A DNA stretch of 64,000 nt from Pseudomonas paraglycinae (GCF_021601625.1 NZ_BQHR01000002.1:186001-250000); one strand, 5' to 3'; positions 38,052 to 48,493 are shown, counted from the first letter of the stretch. Notes: generated by a model not told the origin, from the letters alone. A program made the numbers and translations.

Positions 38052-39761
38052 ATGCGTATCGATCCTCGCCCGTTGCCCGCCACTCTGCCGTTTCTCGGTG
38101 AACTGCCACCGCTACTGACCCGCCTGTACGCGGCGCGGGGCGTGCAGTCCGAGGCGGAGCTGGACAAGAGCCTGGCGCGGTTGATTCCGTTCCAGCAGCT
38201 CAAAGGGATCGATGCGGCGGTGGACCTGCTGGTGACGGCGCTGGAGCAGCGTCAGCGGATCCTGATCGTCGGCGACTTTGACGCCGACGGCGCGACGGCC
38301 AGCACCGTGGGCGTGCTCGGTTTGCGCCTGCTGGGCGCGGCGCACGTCGATTATCTGGTGCCGAACCGCTTTGAATACGGCTACGGCCTGACCCCGGAAA
38401 TCGTCGAAGTCGCGATGACCCGCGAGCCGCAACTGTTGATCACCGTCGACAACGGTATTTCCAGCGTTGAAGGTGTAGCGGCCGCGAAGCGCCATGGCCT
38501 GAAGGTTTTGATTACTGACCACCACTTGCCCGGCGATGAGCTGCCGCATGCAGATGCGCTGGTCAATCCGAACCAGCCCGGCTGCGAGTTTCCGAGTAAG
38601 GCGCTGGCCGGGGTCGGGGTGATTTTCTATGTGTTGATGGCCTTGCGCGCACGCCTGCGCAGCCTCGGCTGGTACGAGAGCAAACCACAGCCGAACATCG
38701 GCGAACTGCTGGATCTGGTGGCGCTGGGCAGCGTCGCCGACGTGGTGCCGCTGGATGCCAACAACCGGATTCTGGTGCACCAGGGCCTGGAACGAATTCG
38801 CGCCGGACGTGCGCGGCCGGGGATCAAGGCGATCCTGGAAGTGGCCAAGCGTGAGGCTTCGCGCATTACGTCTACCGACCTCGGTTTTATCGTCGGCCCG
38901 CGTCTGAACGCGGCGGGGCGTCTGGATGACATGAGCCTGGGCATTGAATGCCTGCTGACCCACGACCCTGCGCTGGCCCGGGAAATGGCCGCACAACTGG
39001 ACGGCATGAATCAGGACCGCAAATCCATTGAGCAAGGCATGCAGCGTGAAGCGCTGGCCCAGCTCAAGGACTTGCCGGTTGAGTCGATGCCGTTCGGTCT
39101 TTGCCTGTTCGATCCGGAATGGCACCAGGGCGTCATCGGTATCCTGGCTTCGCGGATGAAGGAGCGGTATTTCCGCCCGACCATCGCCTTCGCCGATGCC
39201 GGTGACGGCCTGCTCAAGGGCTCGGGGCGTTCGGTGCAGGGTTTCCATATTCGTGACGCGCTGAGCGTGGTCGCGGCACAACATCCGGATCTGATCAGTA
39301 AGTACGGTGGCCACGCGATGGCGGCCGGTCTGACCTTGCCGCAGGAGAATTTTCCGTTGTTCGCCGAGGCCTTTGACGCCGAAGTGCGTAGGCAACTTCG
39401 CGAGGAAGATCTGACAGGGCGTCTGCTATCGGACGGCACGCTGGCGGTCGAGGAATTTCATCTGGAACTGGCTCGCGCCCTGCGCCACGCCGGGCCGTGG
39501 GGCCAGCATTTCCCGGAGCCGCTGTTTCACGGGGTGTTCCAGTTGGTCGAGCAGCGAGTGGTCGGCGAGCGGCACCTGAAAGTGGTACTGAAGACCGAAT
39601 GCGGTTCGGTGAAGCTCGATGGCATCGCCTTCGGCATCGATCGCGATATCTGGCCGAACCCGACGATCAAATGGGTCGAACTGGCCTACAAGCTCGATCT
39701 CAACGAGTTTCGCGGCAATGAGACCGTGCAGTTGATGATCGCCCACATCGAACCGCGCTAA
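38052..39761 (+). CDS. recJ: Single-stranded-DNA exonuclease RecJ
   Basis: RecJ is a 5'-3' ssDNA exonuclease acting in RecF recombination, mismatch repair and base excision repair. The 569-residue DHH phosphoesterase shows VGDFDADGATAS, LITVDNGISS and the DHH motif in LITDHHLPGDELP. The DHHA1 motif GGHAMAAGLTLP and a C-terminal OB-like region follow. All metal-binding motifs are intact. Confidence 0.97.
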   Translation: MRIDPRPLPATLPFLGELPPLLTRLYAARGVQSEAELDKSLARLIPFQQLKGIDAAVDLLVTALEQRQRILIVGDFDADGATASTVGVLGLRLLGAAHVDYLVPNRFEYGYGLTPEIVEVAMTREPQLLITVDNGISSVEGVAAAKRHGLKVLITDHHLPGDELPHADALVNPNQPGCEFPSKALAGVGVIFYVLMALRARLRSLGWYESKPQPNIGELLDLVALGSVADVVPLDANNRILVHQGLERIRAGRARPGIKAILEVAKREASRITSTDLGFIVGPRLNAAGRLDDMSLGIECLLTHDPALAREMAAQLDGMNQDRKSIEQGMQREALAQLKDLPVESMPFGLCLFDPEWHQGVIGILASRMKERYFRPTIAFADAGDGLLKGSGRSVQGFHIRDALSVVAAQHPDLISKYGGHAMAAGLTLPQENFPLFAEAFDAEVRRQLREEDLTGRLLSDGTLAVEEFHLELARALRHAGPWGQHFPEPLFHGVFQLVEQRVVGERHLKVVLKTECGSVKLDGIAFGIDRDIWPNPTIKWVELAYKLDLNEFRGNETVQLMIAHIEPR

Positions 39762-39769
39762 AGGACTTT

Positions 39770-39792
39770 GCGCCCCTTAACTGAAGGGGCGC
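39770..39792. terminator. Hairpin after recJ
   Basis: GCGCCCCTT (39770-39778) pairs perfectly with AAGGGGCGC (39784-39792). No clear T-run follows, so it may only protect the 3' end. Confidence 0.5.
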
Positions 39793-39994
39793 AGGAAGCT
39801 TCAATTGTGCTGTTTCATTTCTGAACCCTCCCTCATCCCCGGATGTCGACTAGGCTCTAAGCACTGCTTGATTGGCCTTGTGACGTCTTGTCGAATTTTT
39901 TGCCCGCGGGGGCGGGTGCTGCACCTTTTTCCTGTCACTCGTCGACTTTTCAAACAGAACCCTGGAGCCTGCCCACTGATTTGAGAGGTGCCCC

Positions 39995-41101
39995 ATGAGT
40001 CTGCTGCTTGAACCCTTTACCCTTCGCCAACTGACCCTGTCCAACCGCATCGCCGTGTCGCCCATGTGCCAGTACTCCAGCGTCGATGGCCTGGCCAACG
40101 ACTGGCATCTGGTGCACCTCGGCAGCCGTGCCGTGGGGGGCGCTGGCCTGGTATTCACCGAAGCCACGGCGATCACGGCCGACGGGCGGATTACCGCCGA
40201 AGACCTGGGCCTGTGGAACGACGAACAGATCGCACCGCTGCAACGCATCACCCGTTTCATCAATGCGCAGGGCGCAGTGGCCGGCATTCAACTGGCCCAC
40301 GCCGGGCGCAAGGCCAGCACCCACCGGCCGTGGATCGGCAAGCACGGCAGCGTCAAACCGGAGGACGGTGGCTGGACGCCGGTCGGGCCTTCGCCGATTG
40401 CCTTTGACCCGCAACACACCCAGCCGAAACAACTGGATGAAGGGCAGATCGCCCAGGTCATTCAGGACTTCGTGGCCGCAGCCAAACGTGCGCTGACCGC
40501 CGGTTTCAGTGTGGTCGAGGTGCATGCGGCGCACGGTTATCTGCTGCACCAGTTTCTGTCGCCGCTCAGCAACCAGCGCCGCGACCAGTACGGCGGTTCG
40601 TTCGAAAATCGCATTCGTCTGGTGCTGCAAGTGACCGAGGCGGTACGCGCGGTGTGGCCGGAAGAACTGCCGGTGTTTGTGCGCCTGTCGGCCACCGACT
40701 GGGTGGAGGACGGCTGGAATCCGGATGAAACCGTGGAGCTGGCGCGACGCCTGAAAGCCTTGGGGGCTGATCTGATCGATGTGTCATCGGGTGGCACGGC
40801 GGTCAATGCCGAAATCCCCGTGGGGCCGGGTTATCAGACGCGCTTCGCCGAACGTGTACGCAAGGAGTCAGGCATCGCCACCGGCACCGTGGGAATGATT
40901 ACCGAGCCGGCCCAAGCCGAGCACATCCTGCGAACCTGTCAGGCCGACATCATCTTCCTCGCCCGTGAGTTGCTGCGTGATCCTTACTGGCCGCTGCATG
41001 CCGACGATGACCTGGGCGGACGCAAAGCGGTGTGGCCGGCGCAGTATCAACGTGCGACTCATCGGGATCAGCCGATTCACGAGTCTGATCTGCGGGATTG
41101 A
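39995..41101 (+). CDS. NADH:flavin oxidoreductase, Old Yellow Enzyme family (YqjM/XenA-like)
   Basis: This 368-residue FMN enzyme starts SLLLEPFTLRQLTLSNRIAV. It carries the YqjM/XenA-type Cys in SPMCQYSS, QLAHAGRKAST, the substrate-binding VHAAHGYLLHQFLSP and EPAQAEHIL. It reduces activated C=C bonds of enones and nitro or xenobiotic compounds with NAD(P)H. It stands alone, ended by a strong terminator. Confidence 0.93.
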   Translation: MSLLLEPFTLRQLTLSNRIAVSPMCQYSSVDGLANDWHLVHLGSRAVGGAGLVFTEATAITADGRITAEDLGLWNDEQIAPLQRITRFINAQGAVAGIQLAHAGRKASTHRPWIGKHGSVKPEDGGWTPVGPSPIAFDPQHTQPKQLDEGQIAQVIQDFVAAAKRALTAGFSVVEVHAAHGYLLHQFLSPLSNQRRDQYGGSFENRIRLVLQVTEAVRAVWPEELPVFVRLSATDWVEDGWNPDETVELARRLKALGADLIDVSSGGTAVNAEIPVGPGYQTRFAERVRKESGIATGTVGMITEPAQAEHILRTCQADIIFLARELLRDPYWPLHADDDLGGRKAVWPAQYQRATHRDQPIHESDLRD

Positions 41102-41126
41102 TTCCGACTGGTCGCAAAGCCTATAA

Positions 41127-41154
41127 AACCCGCCATTGAACCGGCGGGTTTTTT
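41127..41154 (+). terminator. Terminator of the OYE gene
   Basis: AACCCGCC (41127-41134) and GGCGGGTT (41143-41150) with an 8-base loop and a T-run. Confidence 0.9.
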
Positions 41155-41192
41155 CTTGCCTGTCGTTTGGAATCGCGAAGGAATGGATCGCA

Positions 41193-41726
41193 ATGTTGAT
41201 CGAACGAGAGCTGACTGAATCGGACTTGCCGCTGCTTGCGTTGATCGACCGCAGTGAACTGGTCGAAGAGTGCTATCGCGTGGAAAACGGTGAGCTGATT
41301 CTGTATCCGGCGCGTTTCGACATGCGCGGCTGGCCCGAAGGGGAGGCGGCGGAAAATGCGCGGGTATTGGAAAAGTGCTGGCGCAGCGGCGGGTGGCTAC
41401 ACGGGATTTTCGATGGAGAGACACTGGTGGCGGCGGTGGTTGTGGATAACCGGGTTATTCACAATCAGGGTCTGAACATGCGGCAGTTGAAGTTTCTGCA
41501 CATCAGCCGTGCCTGGCGTGGGCAGGGGCTTGGCGGGCGATTGTTTGCCCTGGCCTGCGAGCATGGTCGGGAGGTCGGTGCAGCGGCGTTGTACGTGTCG
41601 GCGACCGAGTCGCGCAATACCGTGGAGTTCTACCAGCGCCAGGGCTGCCGGTTGCTGGCACAACCGGATCCCGAGTTGTTTGCACTCGAACCTCACGATA
41701 TCCACTTTTACTGTCGCCTGGACTGA
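41193..41726 (+). CDS. GNAT-family N-acetyltransferase
   Basis: The 177-residue protein has the acetyl-CoA binding motif A (SRAWRGQGLGGRLFALACEH) and the following YVSATESRNTVEFYQRQGCR of GNAT proteins. The acceptor is unknown. ATG at 41193. A REP pair follows. Confidence 0.88.
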   Translation: MLIERELTESDLPLLALIDRSELVEECYRVENGELILYPARFDMRGWPEGEAAENARVLEKCWRSGGWLHGIFDGETLVAAVVVDNRVIHNQGLNMRQLKFLHISRAWRGQGLGGRLFALACEHGREVGAAALYVSATESRNTVEFYQRQGCRLLAQPDPELFALEPHDIHFYCRLD

Positions 41727-41730
41727 CGCC

Positions 41731-41820
41731 ATCGCGAGCAAGCTCGCTCCCACAGGTTTCGGTTGTACACAAACGCTGTGATCAATCGATATCCATGTGG
41801 GAGCTGGCTTGCCAGCGATG
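41731..41820. repeat. Inverted REP pair
   Basis: ATCGCGAGCAAGCTCGCTCC at 41731 and GTGGGAGCTGGCTTGCCAGC at 41797 are inverted, slightly diverged REP units between convergent genes. Confidence 0.88.
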
Positions 41821-41846
41821 AGGCCCGATCTGACGCCAGAGAATCA

Positions 41847-43475
41847 TTAAGGATACTTGCGCTTGTCCGGTGCCGGCGGGAAGTACTGGTACAACCAGGT
41901 TTCGCTCAGCGTGCGATCGTTGGTGCGGATGAACAGTCGCAGCTCAACCGGCTCCACGCTGTCGTTGGTCGGGTACCAGTCGAACAGGATCCGGTAACCC
42001 TTGATGTCATCCAGCACCAGCACGCTGAAGTCCTGCACCTTACCGTTGGAGCAAGTCACCACCGGTTCGATCCCGGTGCCCTGCGGCAGGCGATCCAGGC
42101 CGCCACCGGTGAAGTCCACAGCAAAGCGACGGGCCCAGACCGGCGGGTAATGCTCACCCGGTGCCCAACCCTCGACAAATCCACCCATGCCCGAACGGGT
42201 CGCATGCACCCGCGCCAGCGGCGTGCCGACCGGCGGCAGGGCGCTCCAGTAGAGCTTGTAGCCATAGTTCAGCGAGTCGCCGGCCGCTACCGGTTTCTTC
42301 GGCGTCCAGAACGCAACGATGTTGTCGAGGGTTTCGCCGGTTGTAGGAATTTCCAGCAGATCGATGGAGCCTTCGCCCCATGCGGTTGTAGGTTCTACCC
42401 ACAGGCTCGGACGCTTGCTGTACCAGTCGACGGTGTCCTGATAGTTGGCGAACTCATGGTCGGTCTGCACCAGACCGAAACCTTTCGGATCGGTGTCGGC
42501 GAAGGCGTTGAATTGCAGGGTCGCCGGGTTGTTCAGCGGTCGGCAGATCCACTCGCCGTTGCCGCGCCACATGGCCAGACGATCCGAGTCATGAATCTGC
42601 GGGTGAATGGTGTCGCACATCCGGCGCTCGTGGGTGCCGCAGCTGAACATGCTGGTCATCGGGGCGATGCCCAGTTGCTCGATGGCGGTACGGGCATTGA
42701 TGTGGGCGTCGACTTCCATCACCACGCGCTCGGCCTGGCAGTCGATGTCGAAGCGATAGGCGCCGGTCGCGCTCGGCGAGTCAAGCAGGGCGTAGACCAC
42801 AAAGCGGGTCGCGTTCTGATCCGGAGTTTCGAACCAGAATTTGGTGAAGTCAGGGAATTCTTCGCGTTTCTTGGCGTAGGTGTCGACCGCCAGGCCACGG
42901 GCGGAGAGGCCATATTGGCCAGTGGCGTCCACCGCGCGGAAGTAGCTGGCGCCGAGGAACGACACCACGTCATGCCGATCCAGCTCCGGTGCCTTGAACA
43001 GCTTGAAACCGGCAAACCCCAGATCGCCCTTGAGCTGCTGGGTGTCGACCGAGGTGTTCTCATAGTTGAACAGCTGAGGGCGGAAATGCACCTCGCGGGC
43101 CGTGCGAGTCTTCGGATCGACGCTATACATGCGCACCGGCTGGCGAAAACCCATGCCGACGTGGAAGAACTGCACATCGAGCTGACCCTTGTTCTCCTTC
43201 CACAGCGAATGCTCGCCGTCGTAGCGGATCGCGTTGAAGTTTTGCGGGGTCATGGTCGCCAGGGTCGGCGGCAGCACCTGTTTGGTGTCCTGATACGCGC
43301 TGCCGGCCAGTTGCTTGGCCTGGCGCTTCAGCGTCTCGAAGTCGAAGGCCTGGGCTTCACCGTCGGCGGCACCGCCAGAGGCGGCCCAGGCGCGTGCGGC
43401 GAGCAGGCCGGAGGCGGAAAGGCCGGTGTAAGCCGCAATGGCCATGGACGCTTTGAGCAAATTCCTGCGGTGCAT
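41847..43475 (-). CDS. opgD: Glucan biosynthesis protein D (periplasmic glucans)
   Basis: OpgD acts in the periplasm on osmoregulated periplasmic glucans. The 542-residue protein has a twin-arginine-type signal ([20 protein letters not shown]), then the MdoG/OpgD beta-sandwich domains ([36 protein letters not shown]). The start ATG ending at 43475 puts the RR motif at residues 3-4. No opgGH genes are adjacent. Confidence 0.95.
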   Translation of the reverse strand: MHRRNLLKASMAIAAYTGLSASGLLAARAWAASGGAADGEAQAFDFETLKRQAKQLAGSAYQDTKQVLPPTLATMTPQNFNAIRYDGEHSLWKENKGQLDVQFFHVGMGFRQPVRMYSVDPKTRTAREVHFRPQLFNYENTSVDTQQLKGDLGFAGFKLFKAPELDRHDVVSFLGASYFRAVDATGQYGLSARGLAVDTYAKKREEFPDFTKFWFETPDQNATRFVVYALLDSPSATGAYRFDIDCQAERVVMEVDAHINARTAIEQLGIAPMTSMFSCGTHERRMCDTIHPQIHDSDRLAMWRGNGEWICRPLNNPATLQFNAFADTDPKGFGLVQTDHEFANYQDTVDWYSKRPSLWVEPTTAWGEGSIDLLEIPTTGETLDNIVAFWTPKKPVAAGDSLNYGYKLYWSALPPVGTPLARVHATRSGMGGFVEGWAPGEHYPPVWARRFAVDFTGGGLDRLPQGTGIEPVVTCSNGKVQDFSVLVLDDIKGYRILFDWYPTNDSVEPVELRLFIRTNDRTLSETWLYQYFPPAPDKRKYP

Positions 43476-43878
43476 AAATACAACCTGTCGTGGACAATCC
43501 CGCGCCGTTCCTGGCACGTACTGGATCAGAAATTACGGTTCGGACAAGCCTTCGGCCAAACGCTACGGACTAGTAACAGATGCCCGCTAGCTTAATCGGT
43601 TCGCCGATTTTGCAAAATTCATTGATAGCACGGCGACAGCGTCTCAATGAAACAAGACGTTACGGTTATTTATCTCACAGACTTTTCTGATTTATAGGGC
43701 ATATCTGCTTTTTTCGACTAATTACTCTAAAAACAGCTTTTCAGCGCCGATTTAATTTCTATTCTATGGGCATCGCCGGTCACGACTCATCCGACCGGCA
43801 GGGCTCAAATCGCTGCTTAAAGGAGCAGGGCGATGCGGTTTTCGAAAATTTCTGACGTACTGGAAAAGGACATCGTCC
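43476..43878. other. AT-richer intergenic region upstream of opgD
   Basis: This 403-base stretch between divergent genes is richer in A and T than its surroundings, notably 43615-43770. It contains GCCGGT (43775-43780) paired with ACCGGC (43794-43799) and a weaker GTCT/AGAC inverted repeat near 43640-43658. Only a 7-codon frame (43833) precedes the small gene. Promoters for opgD and the small gene must lie here; none stands out. Confidence 0.5.
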
Positions 43879-44064
43879 ATGACAAAAGGACAAGGCATCA
43901 CCGAAATGTTGGGCATCTTTCCCTGCCTCACCAACGTCCGGCGAAGACGCCGGCTCAGTCCTGACGAACTGAAACTGGTGGAGCGTTACCGGGAGTTGTC
44001 GGAGAGCGACCGGATTGCGATGCGGTATCTGGTGGATGCGATGAGGAGTGTTTCGCGGTTTTGA
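43879..44064 (+). CDS. Small basic protein of unknown function, 61 residues
   Basis: The protein reads MTKGQGITEMLGIFPCLTNV, a run of five arginines (VRRRRRLSPDE) and a helical tail. AAGGA lies eight bases upstream of the ATG, a good ribosome site, and a terminator-like hairpin follows. No domain is recognised. The arginine patch suggests nucleic acid or membrane contact, which is speculation. Confidence 0.6.
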   Translation: MTKGQGITEMLGIFPCLTNVRRRRRLSPDELKLVERYRELSESDRIAMRYLVDAMRSVSRF

Positions 44065-44075
44065 AGTGAAAAACC

Positions 44076-44108
44076 AAAGGGGTGGACTGTGAAGTTCGCC
44101 CCTTTTTC
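44076..44108 (+). terminator. Terminator after the small gene
   Basis: AAAGGGG (44076-44082) pairs with CCCCTTT (44099-44105), followed by a T-run. It lies 12 bases after the 61-residue gene. Confidence 0.75.
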
Positions 44109-44167
44109 ATTCTTGAGACTTACCGGGGATACTGCGGTTGCATCCACCCCTTCGACAAGTTGGGTGG

Positions 44168-44241
44168 CGAACCGAGTGGCGTTCGAAGTCGGGTTACTTC
44201 CCGTCAACACGGCAAACCCGGAAGGCCCGCGCCACGCGGCC
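44168..44241. ncRNA. Three-hairpin structured element, possibly C4/ash-related
   Basis: Three adjacent stems are visible: CGAAC/GTTCG (44168-44185), CGGGTT/AACCCG with inner CCGT/ACGG (44190-44220), and GGCCcGCG/CGCGGCC (44224-44241). On the minus strand the same DNA encodes WRAAWRGPSGFAVLTGSNPT, a string I associate with ash/Icd-like small frames found next to phage C4 antisense RNAs. It may be a domesticated or dispersed element. The assignment is from memory of the pattern. Confidence 0.35.
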
Positions 44242-44473
44242 CGCCATAACGCAGAACTGAGGTTCGGAATAACCACAGTTCAATGAAGGGCAAACACCGT
44301 GTTGACAGATTTCCGGCTTCGACCTCAGCTAATAATTGGGCTGCAACGGGACAAAGCCTATCGGTCAGGCGCTAGCGGCGCCAAGTCTACTCTGCCGACG
44401 CCATTTGTAGGAAAGGGGACTGAATGCTGAGGGTTCGGTCTGTAGGAAGCGAGTAACTGACGCTGAAAGAAAT

Positions 44474-44509
44474 CAGCCCCGAAATTGTGATAAATCCGGG
44501 GCTGTTTTT
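44474..44509 (+). terminator. Orphan plus-strand terminator
   Basis: CAGCCCCG (44474-44481) pairs with CGGGGCTG (44497-44504), followed by five T residues. No plus-strand gene ends here. It implies a transcript across 44287-44504 or read-through from the small gene. Confidence 0.75.
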
Positions 44510-44510
44510 C

Positions 44511-45995
44511 TTAGCGACTAACTTTCCAGGCATCCCCAGCCGGCGCCTTCCCATGGTCATACGGCTTGCCAATCCACATATAAATCAACCCCAGCCCAAT
44601 CACGATCACCGTGCTCAGCACCATCGCATAGTTGATGTACCACGCTGCATCCGGTGTGCGGGGCCAGGCCATGTTGATGATTGCGCCGACGCCATACACC
44701 AGCGCGCCGATGTTCACCGGCCAGCCCCAGGCGCCGAGGGTGAATTTGCCGCTCGGTTTCCAGCCTTTGCTGCGGGCGTACAGGGCGGCGAGGACGATCA
44801 TCTGGAATGCGAGGTAGATGCCGATGGCGGCGAAGCTGACGATGGTCGCTACGGCGTCTTGCAGGAAGAAGCCGAGGGCGATGATCAGGCCGGGCAGGAC
44901 GCCGGACACGAACAGTGCGGCAACTGGAACCTGGGTCGTAGGAGAAATCTTTTTCAGCAGTCGGCTGCCGATGACCATTTCATCGCGGGCGTAGGAATAC
45001 AGCAGACGACTCGCCGCCGCTTGCAGGCTGATGACGCAGGAGATGAAGGAAATCATTACCACGCCCATCACCACTTTCGAGCCGACCGGGCCGAAGGCGT
45101 TGTTGAGGATGGTGGTGACCGGGTCCTTGTCGGTGCCGTTGATCACCGCCTGCATGTCCGGCACGGCGAGGATCAGCGCGAGGCAAGCGAACATCGCCGC
45201 GATGCCGCCGATGTAGATGGTCATGCGCATGGCCACCGGGATTTTTGCGCTCGGATTCGGGGTTTCTTCGGCCACGTCGCCGCAGGCTTCGAAGCCGTAG
45301 TAGAGAAACATTCCGGCCAGCGAGGCAGTGAGGAAGGCCGGTAGGTAGGAGCCGTCGACGCTGATATCGAAGGTGTTGAACAGCACGCTGATCGGCTGGT
45401 GACGCTCGAAAATCAGCAGGTACACGCCGACGATTACCGCGCCCACCAGTTCGCAGAGGAAGCCGAACATGGCGATCCGCGCCAGCACTTTGGTGCCGCT
45501 GAGATTCACTAGGGTGGCGAACAGGGTCAGCACCAGGGCGATCACGATGTTGGTGTTGTTACTCGGCTCAAAACCCAGCATGGCCGCGAGGTACGGGCCG
45601 GCGCCGACCGCAACGGCGGCGATGGTCACGCACAGGGCGATGGAGTAGATCCAGCCGACCATCCATGCCCATTTCTTACCCACCAAGCGACGCGCCCAAG
45701 GATAAACGCCGCCGGAAATCGGGAACTGCGACACCACTTCGCCGAAGACCAGGCACACCAGCAGTTGCCCGCAACCGACCAGCAAATAGGCCCAGAACAT
45801 CGGTGGCCCGCCAGCGGCCAGGCACAGGCCGAACAAGGTATAAACCCCTACGACCGGTGACAGATAAGTGAAGCCCAGCGCGAAGTTTTCCCACAGGCTC
45901 ATGCTGCGGTTGAAGTTGGAGGTGTAGCCCAGCTGGCGCAGTTGTTCGGCATCGCTGTCGGCAACGGCGGCTGAGAGATCGGGTGATGCACTCAT
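44511..45995 (-). CDS. APC-superfamily amino acid/amine permease
   Basis: The 494-residue inner-membrane protein has about 12 segments and APC signatures near the N-terminus (LGYTSNFNRSMSLWENFALG; FPISGGVYPWARRLVGKKWA). It resembles the GABA/choline-type (UGA4-like) permeases. Its position after an aminobutyraldehyde-type dehydrogenase suggests uptake of GABA or a related amine, which is inferred. A REP pair separates it from the dehydrogenase. Confidence 0.88.
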   Translation of the reverse strand: MSASPDLSAAVADSDAEQLRQLGYTSNFNRSMSLWENFALGFTYLSPVVGVYTLFGLCLAAGGPPMFWAYLLVGCGQLLVCLVFGEVVSQFPISGGVYPWARRLVGKKWAWMVGWIYSIALCVTIAAVAVGAGPYLAAMLGFEPSNNTNIVIALVLTLFATLVNLSGTKVLARIAMFGFLCELVGAVIVGVYLLIFERHQPISVLFNTFDISVDGSYLPAFLTASLAGMFLYYGFEACGDVAEETPNPSAKIPVAMRMTIYIGGIAAMFACLALILAVPDMQAVINGTDKDPVTTILNNAFGPVGSKVVMGVVMISFISCVISLQAAASRLLYSYARDEMVIGSRLLKKISPTTQVPVAALFVSGVLPGLIIALGFFLQDAVATIVSFAAIGIYLAFQMIVLAALYARSKGWKPSGKFTLGAWGWPVNIGALVYGVGAIINMAWPRTPDAAWYINYAMVLSTVIVIGLGLIYMWIGKPYDHGKAPAGDAWKVSR

Positions 45996-46139
45996 GTGTG
46001 TTTGCTCCGTGAAATCGGCAGATTTCGGATGGCCGAAACCGTGGCGGGGCTTGGTAAGCGCCGCCCGGATCGGTAGTTATTGTTTTGAATGCCTGGTGAT
46101 GCGTAATGCCGGTTTTCTTCCTGAAACCGGAGTGACGCC

Positions 46140-46204
46140 ATCGCTGGCAAGCCAGCTCCCACAAGAGCTGCACTGAACCCTGTGGGAGCTGGCTTGCCAG
46201 CGAT
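46140..46204. repeat. Perfect inverted REP pair
   Basis: The two 24-base arms (46140-46163 and 46181-46204) are exact reverse complements with a 17-base loop. A separate 7-bp hairpin, CCGGTTT/AAACCGG, lies at 46109-46130. Confidence 0.92.
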
Positions 46205-46208
46205 GCTT

Positions 46209-47633
46209 TTAGTGCTTGAACATCACATGCCGAACCGTGGTGTAGTCCTCCAGCCCGTACATGGACATGTCCTTGCCGTAGCCGGACAGTTTCTGACCGC
46301 CGTGCGGCATTTCGCTGACGAGCATGAAGTGCGTATTCACCCAGGTGCAGCCGTATTGCAACCGCGCGGACAGGCGATGGGCGCGTCCTACATCCGCGGT
46401 CCACACCGAGGACGCCAGGCCGTAGTCCGAATCGTTGGCCCATTCCAGTGCCTGGGCTTCATCGGTGAATTTGGTCACCGACACCACCGGCCCGAACACT
46501 TCACGGCGGACGATTTCGTCGTCCTGCTGCGCATCGGCCAGCACCGTCGGTTCGAAGAAGAAGCCGTTGCCTTCGACAGCCTTGCCGCCAGTGATCAAAC
46601 GAATGTGCGGTTGCGCCACGGCGCGTTCGACAAACCCGGCCACGCGGTCGCGATGCTGGGCGGTGATCAACGGCCCGAGTTCGGTGGACGGATCATCCTG
46701 CAAGCCGTACTTGATGCTGCTGACCGCCGCGCCGAGCTTCTCGACGAACTTGTCGTAGATGCCTTGCTGGGCATAGATCCGGCACGCGGCGGTGCAATCC
46801 TGGCCGGCGTTGTAGAAACCGAAGGTACGAATGCCTTCGACCGCAGCATCAATGTCGGCGTCGTCGAAGATGATCACCGGCGCCTTGCCGCCCAGTTCCA
46901 TGTGCATGCGTTTGACGCTGTCGGCGGTGCTGGAAATGATGTTCGAACCAGTGGCGATGGAGCCGGTCAGCGAGACCATGCGCACTTTCGGATGGGTCAC
47001 CAGCGGGCTGCCTACGCTCGGCCCACGCCCGAACACCAGATTGAGTACACCGGCCGGGAAAATATCCGACGCCAGTTCGGCTAGACGCAACGCAGTCAGC
47101 GGGGTTTGTTCCGACGGCTTGAGCACCACGGTATTACCGGCGGCGAGGGCCGGAGCGATTTTCCAGGCGACCATCATCAGCGGGTAGTTCCACGGCGCGA
47201 TGGAGGCGATTACGCCCACCGGGTCGCGGCGGATCATCGAGGTGTGGCCGGGCAGGTATTCGCCACCGGCCGAACCACTCATGCAACGGCTGGCGCCGGC
47301 GAAGAAACGAAACACGTCGGCAATCGCCGGGATCTCGTCGTTCAGCGCGGCGCTGTAAGGTTTGCCGCAGTTGTCCGATTCCAGTTTCGCCAGCTCTTCG
47401 CCGTGGGCTTCGATGGCGTCGGCGAGTTTGAGCAGCAGCAGCGAACGGTCTTTCGGTGTGGTCTGCGACCATTCGGCGAAGGCACTGTCGGCGGCGCGCA
47501 CGGCGGCATCGACCTGGGCCTCGGTGGCCTCGTTGATTTCCACCAGCACTTCGCCGCGCGCCGGGTTGAGCACCGGTTGCGCCGGGCCTTCTCCGTTGAC
47601 CAGTTGGCCGTTGATCAAGAGTTTGGTTTGCAT
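46209..47633 (-). CDS. Gamma-aminobutyraldehyde dehydrogenase-like (PatD/YdcW)
   Basis: This 474-residue NAD(P) aldehyde dehydrogenase has the Glu of [11 protein letters not shown] and the catalytic Cys in [13 protein letters not shown]. It also carries APWNYPLMM and [12 protein letters not shown]. The DCTAAC motif and length match PatD/YdcW, which oxidises 4-aminobutanal from putrescine to GABA. It is the last gene of the ydcSTUVW-like transport cluster, 50 bases after the second permease. Confidence 0.92.
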   Translation of the reverse strand: MQTKLLINGQLVNGEGPAQPVLNPARGEVLVEINEATEAQVDAAVRAADSAFAEWSQTTPKDRSLLLLKLADAIEAHGEELAKLESDNCGKPYSAALNDEIPAIADVFRFFAGASRCMSGSAGGEYLPGHTSMIRRDPVGVIASIAPWNYPLMMVAWKIAPALAAGNTVVLKPSEQTPLTALRLAELASDIFPAGVLNLVFGRGPSVGSPLVTHPKVRMVSLTGSIATGSNIISSTADSVKRMHMELGGKAPVIIFDDADIDAAVEGIRTFGFYNAGQDCTAACRIYAQQGIYDKFVEKLGAAVSSIKYGLQDDPSTELGPLITAQHRDRVAGFVERAVAQPHIRLITGGKAVEGNGFFFEPTVLADAQQDDEIVRREVFGPVVSVTKFTDEAQALEWANDSDYGLASSVWTADVGRAHRLSARLQYGCTWVNTHFMLVSEMPHGGQKLSGYGKDMSMYGLEDYTTVRHVMFKH

Positions 47634-47683
47634 GTTGTTGTCCTCTTTCTACTGCAAATTCAGGGTGGGAAAGGTCAGGGAAA

Positions 47684-48493
47684 TCATTTGCCGCCGCTGC
47701 CGGCCACGCTCTCGCCACCCCGGGTCAGGTAGTAGGCGCCGAGGATCGGCAGCATGGTCACCAGCATCACCAGCATCGCCACGACGTTGGTCACGGGTAC
47801 GTCCCGTGGGCGGCTCAACTGGTTGAGCAGCCACAGCGGCAAGGTGCGTTCATGGCCGGCGGTGAAGGTGGTGACGATGATTTCGTCGAACGACAGCGCA
47901 AACGCCAGCATGCCGCCGGCGAGCAGCGCCGAGCCGAGATTCGGCAGGATGATGTAGCGGAAGGTCTGCCAGCCGTCGGCGCCGAGATCCATCGACGCTT
48001 CGATCAGGCTGTGCGAAGTACGGCGCAGACGGGCGATGACGTTGTTGTAGACGATCACCACGCAGAAGGTCGCGTGGCCGACGATGATGGTGAACATCCC
48101 CGGCTCGATCCCCAGCGTCTTGAAAGTCGCCAGCAGCGCGATCCCGGTGATGATCCCCGGCAGTGCGATGGGCAGGATCAGCATCAGCGAAATGCCCTGT
48201 TTGCCGAAGAAGTCCCGGCGGTACAGCGCCGCCGAAGCGAGGGTGCCGAGCACCATCGCGATCAGCGTGGCGATGGCCGCGATCTGTAAAGACAGCTTGA
48301 TCGCTTCCAGCACATCCGGCCGCGAAAACGCCACGCTGAACCAGTGCAGCGTGAAGCCTTTCGGTGGAAAGCTGAACGCCGCGTCTTCGGTGTTGAAGGC
48401 GTAGAGGAAGATGATCAGGATCGGGAAGTGCAGGAACACCAGCCCGCCCCAGGCTGCGATTCTCAGCCCTATGGATGCTTTGTCAGAGTGCAT
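47684..48493 (-). CDS. ABC transporter permease, polyamine type (PotC/YdcV-like)
   Basis: The 269-residue protein has six membrane segments and the permease EAA loop ([20 protein letters not shown]). It is the second permease of a polyamine-type importer and overlaps the first permease gene by 11 bases. Confidence 0.92.
   Translation of the reverse strand: MHSDKASIGLRIAAWGGLVFLHFPILIIFLYAFNTEDAAFSFPPKGFTLHWFSVAFSRPDVLEAIKLSLQIAAIATLIAMVLGTLASAALYRRDFFGKQGISLMLILPIALPGIITGIALLATFKTLGIEPGMFTIIVGHATFCVVIVYNNVIARLRRTSHSLIEASMDLGADGWQTFRYIILPNLGSALLAGGMLAFALSFDEIIVTTFTAGHERTLPLWLLNQLSRPRDVPVTNVVAMLVMLVTMLPILGAYYLTRGGESVAGSGGK

Noticed and set aside
41763-43595. A 610-codon plus-strand frame opposite opgD
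   Set aside because: It is antisense to an intact opgD with a twin-arginine signal; no domain and no ribosome site.
44089-44286. A 65-codon plus-strand frame after the small gene
   Set aside because: It starts at GTG inside a terminator stem, lacks a ribosome site and covers the structured element. Coding is unlikely.
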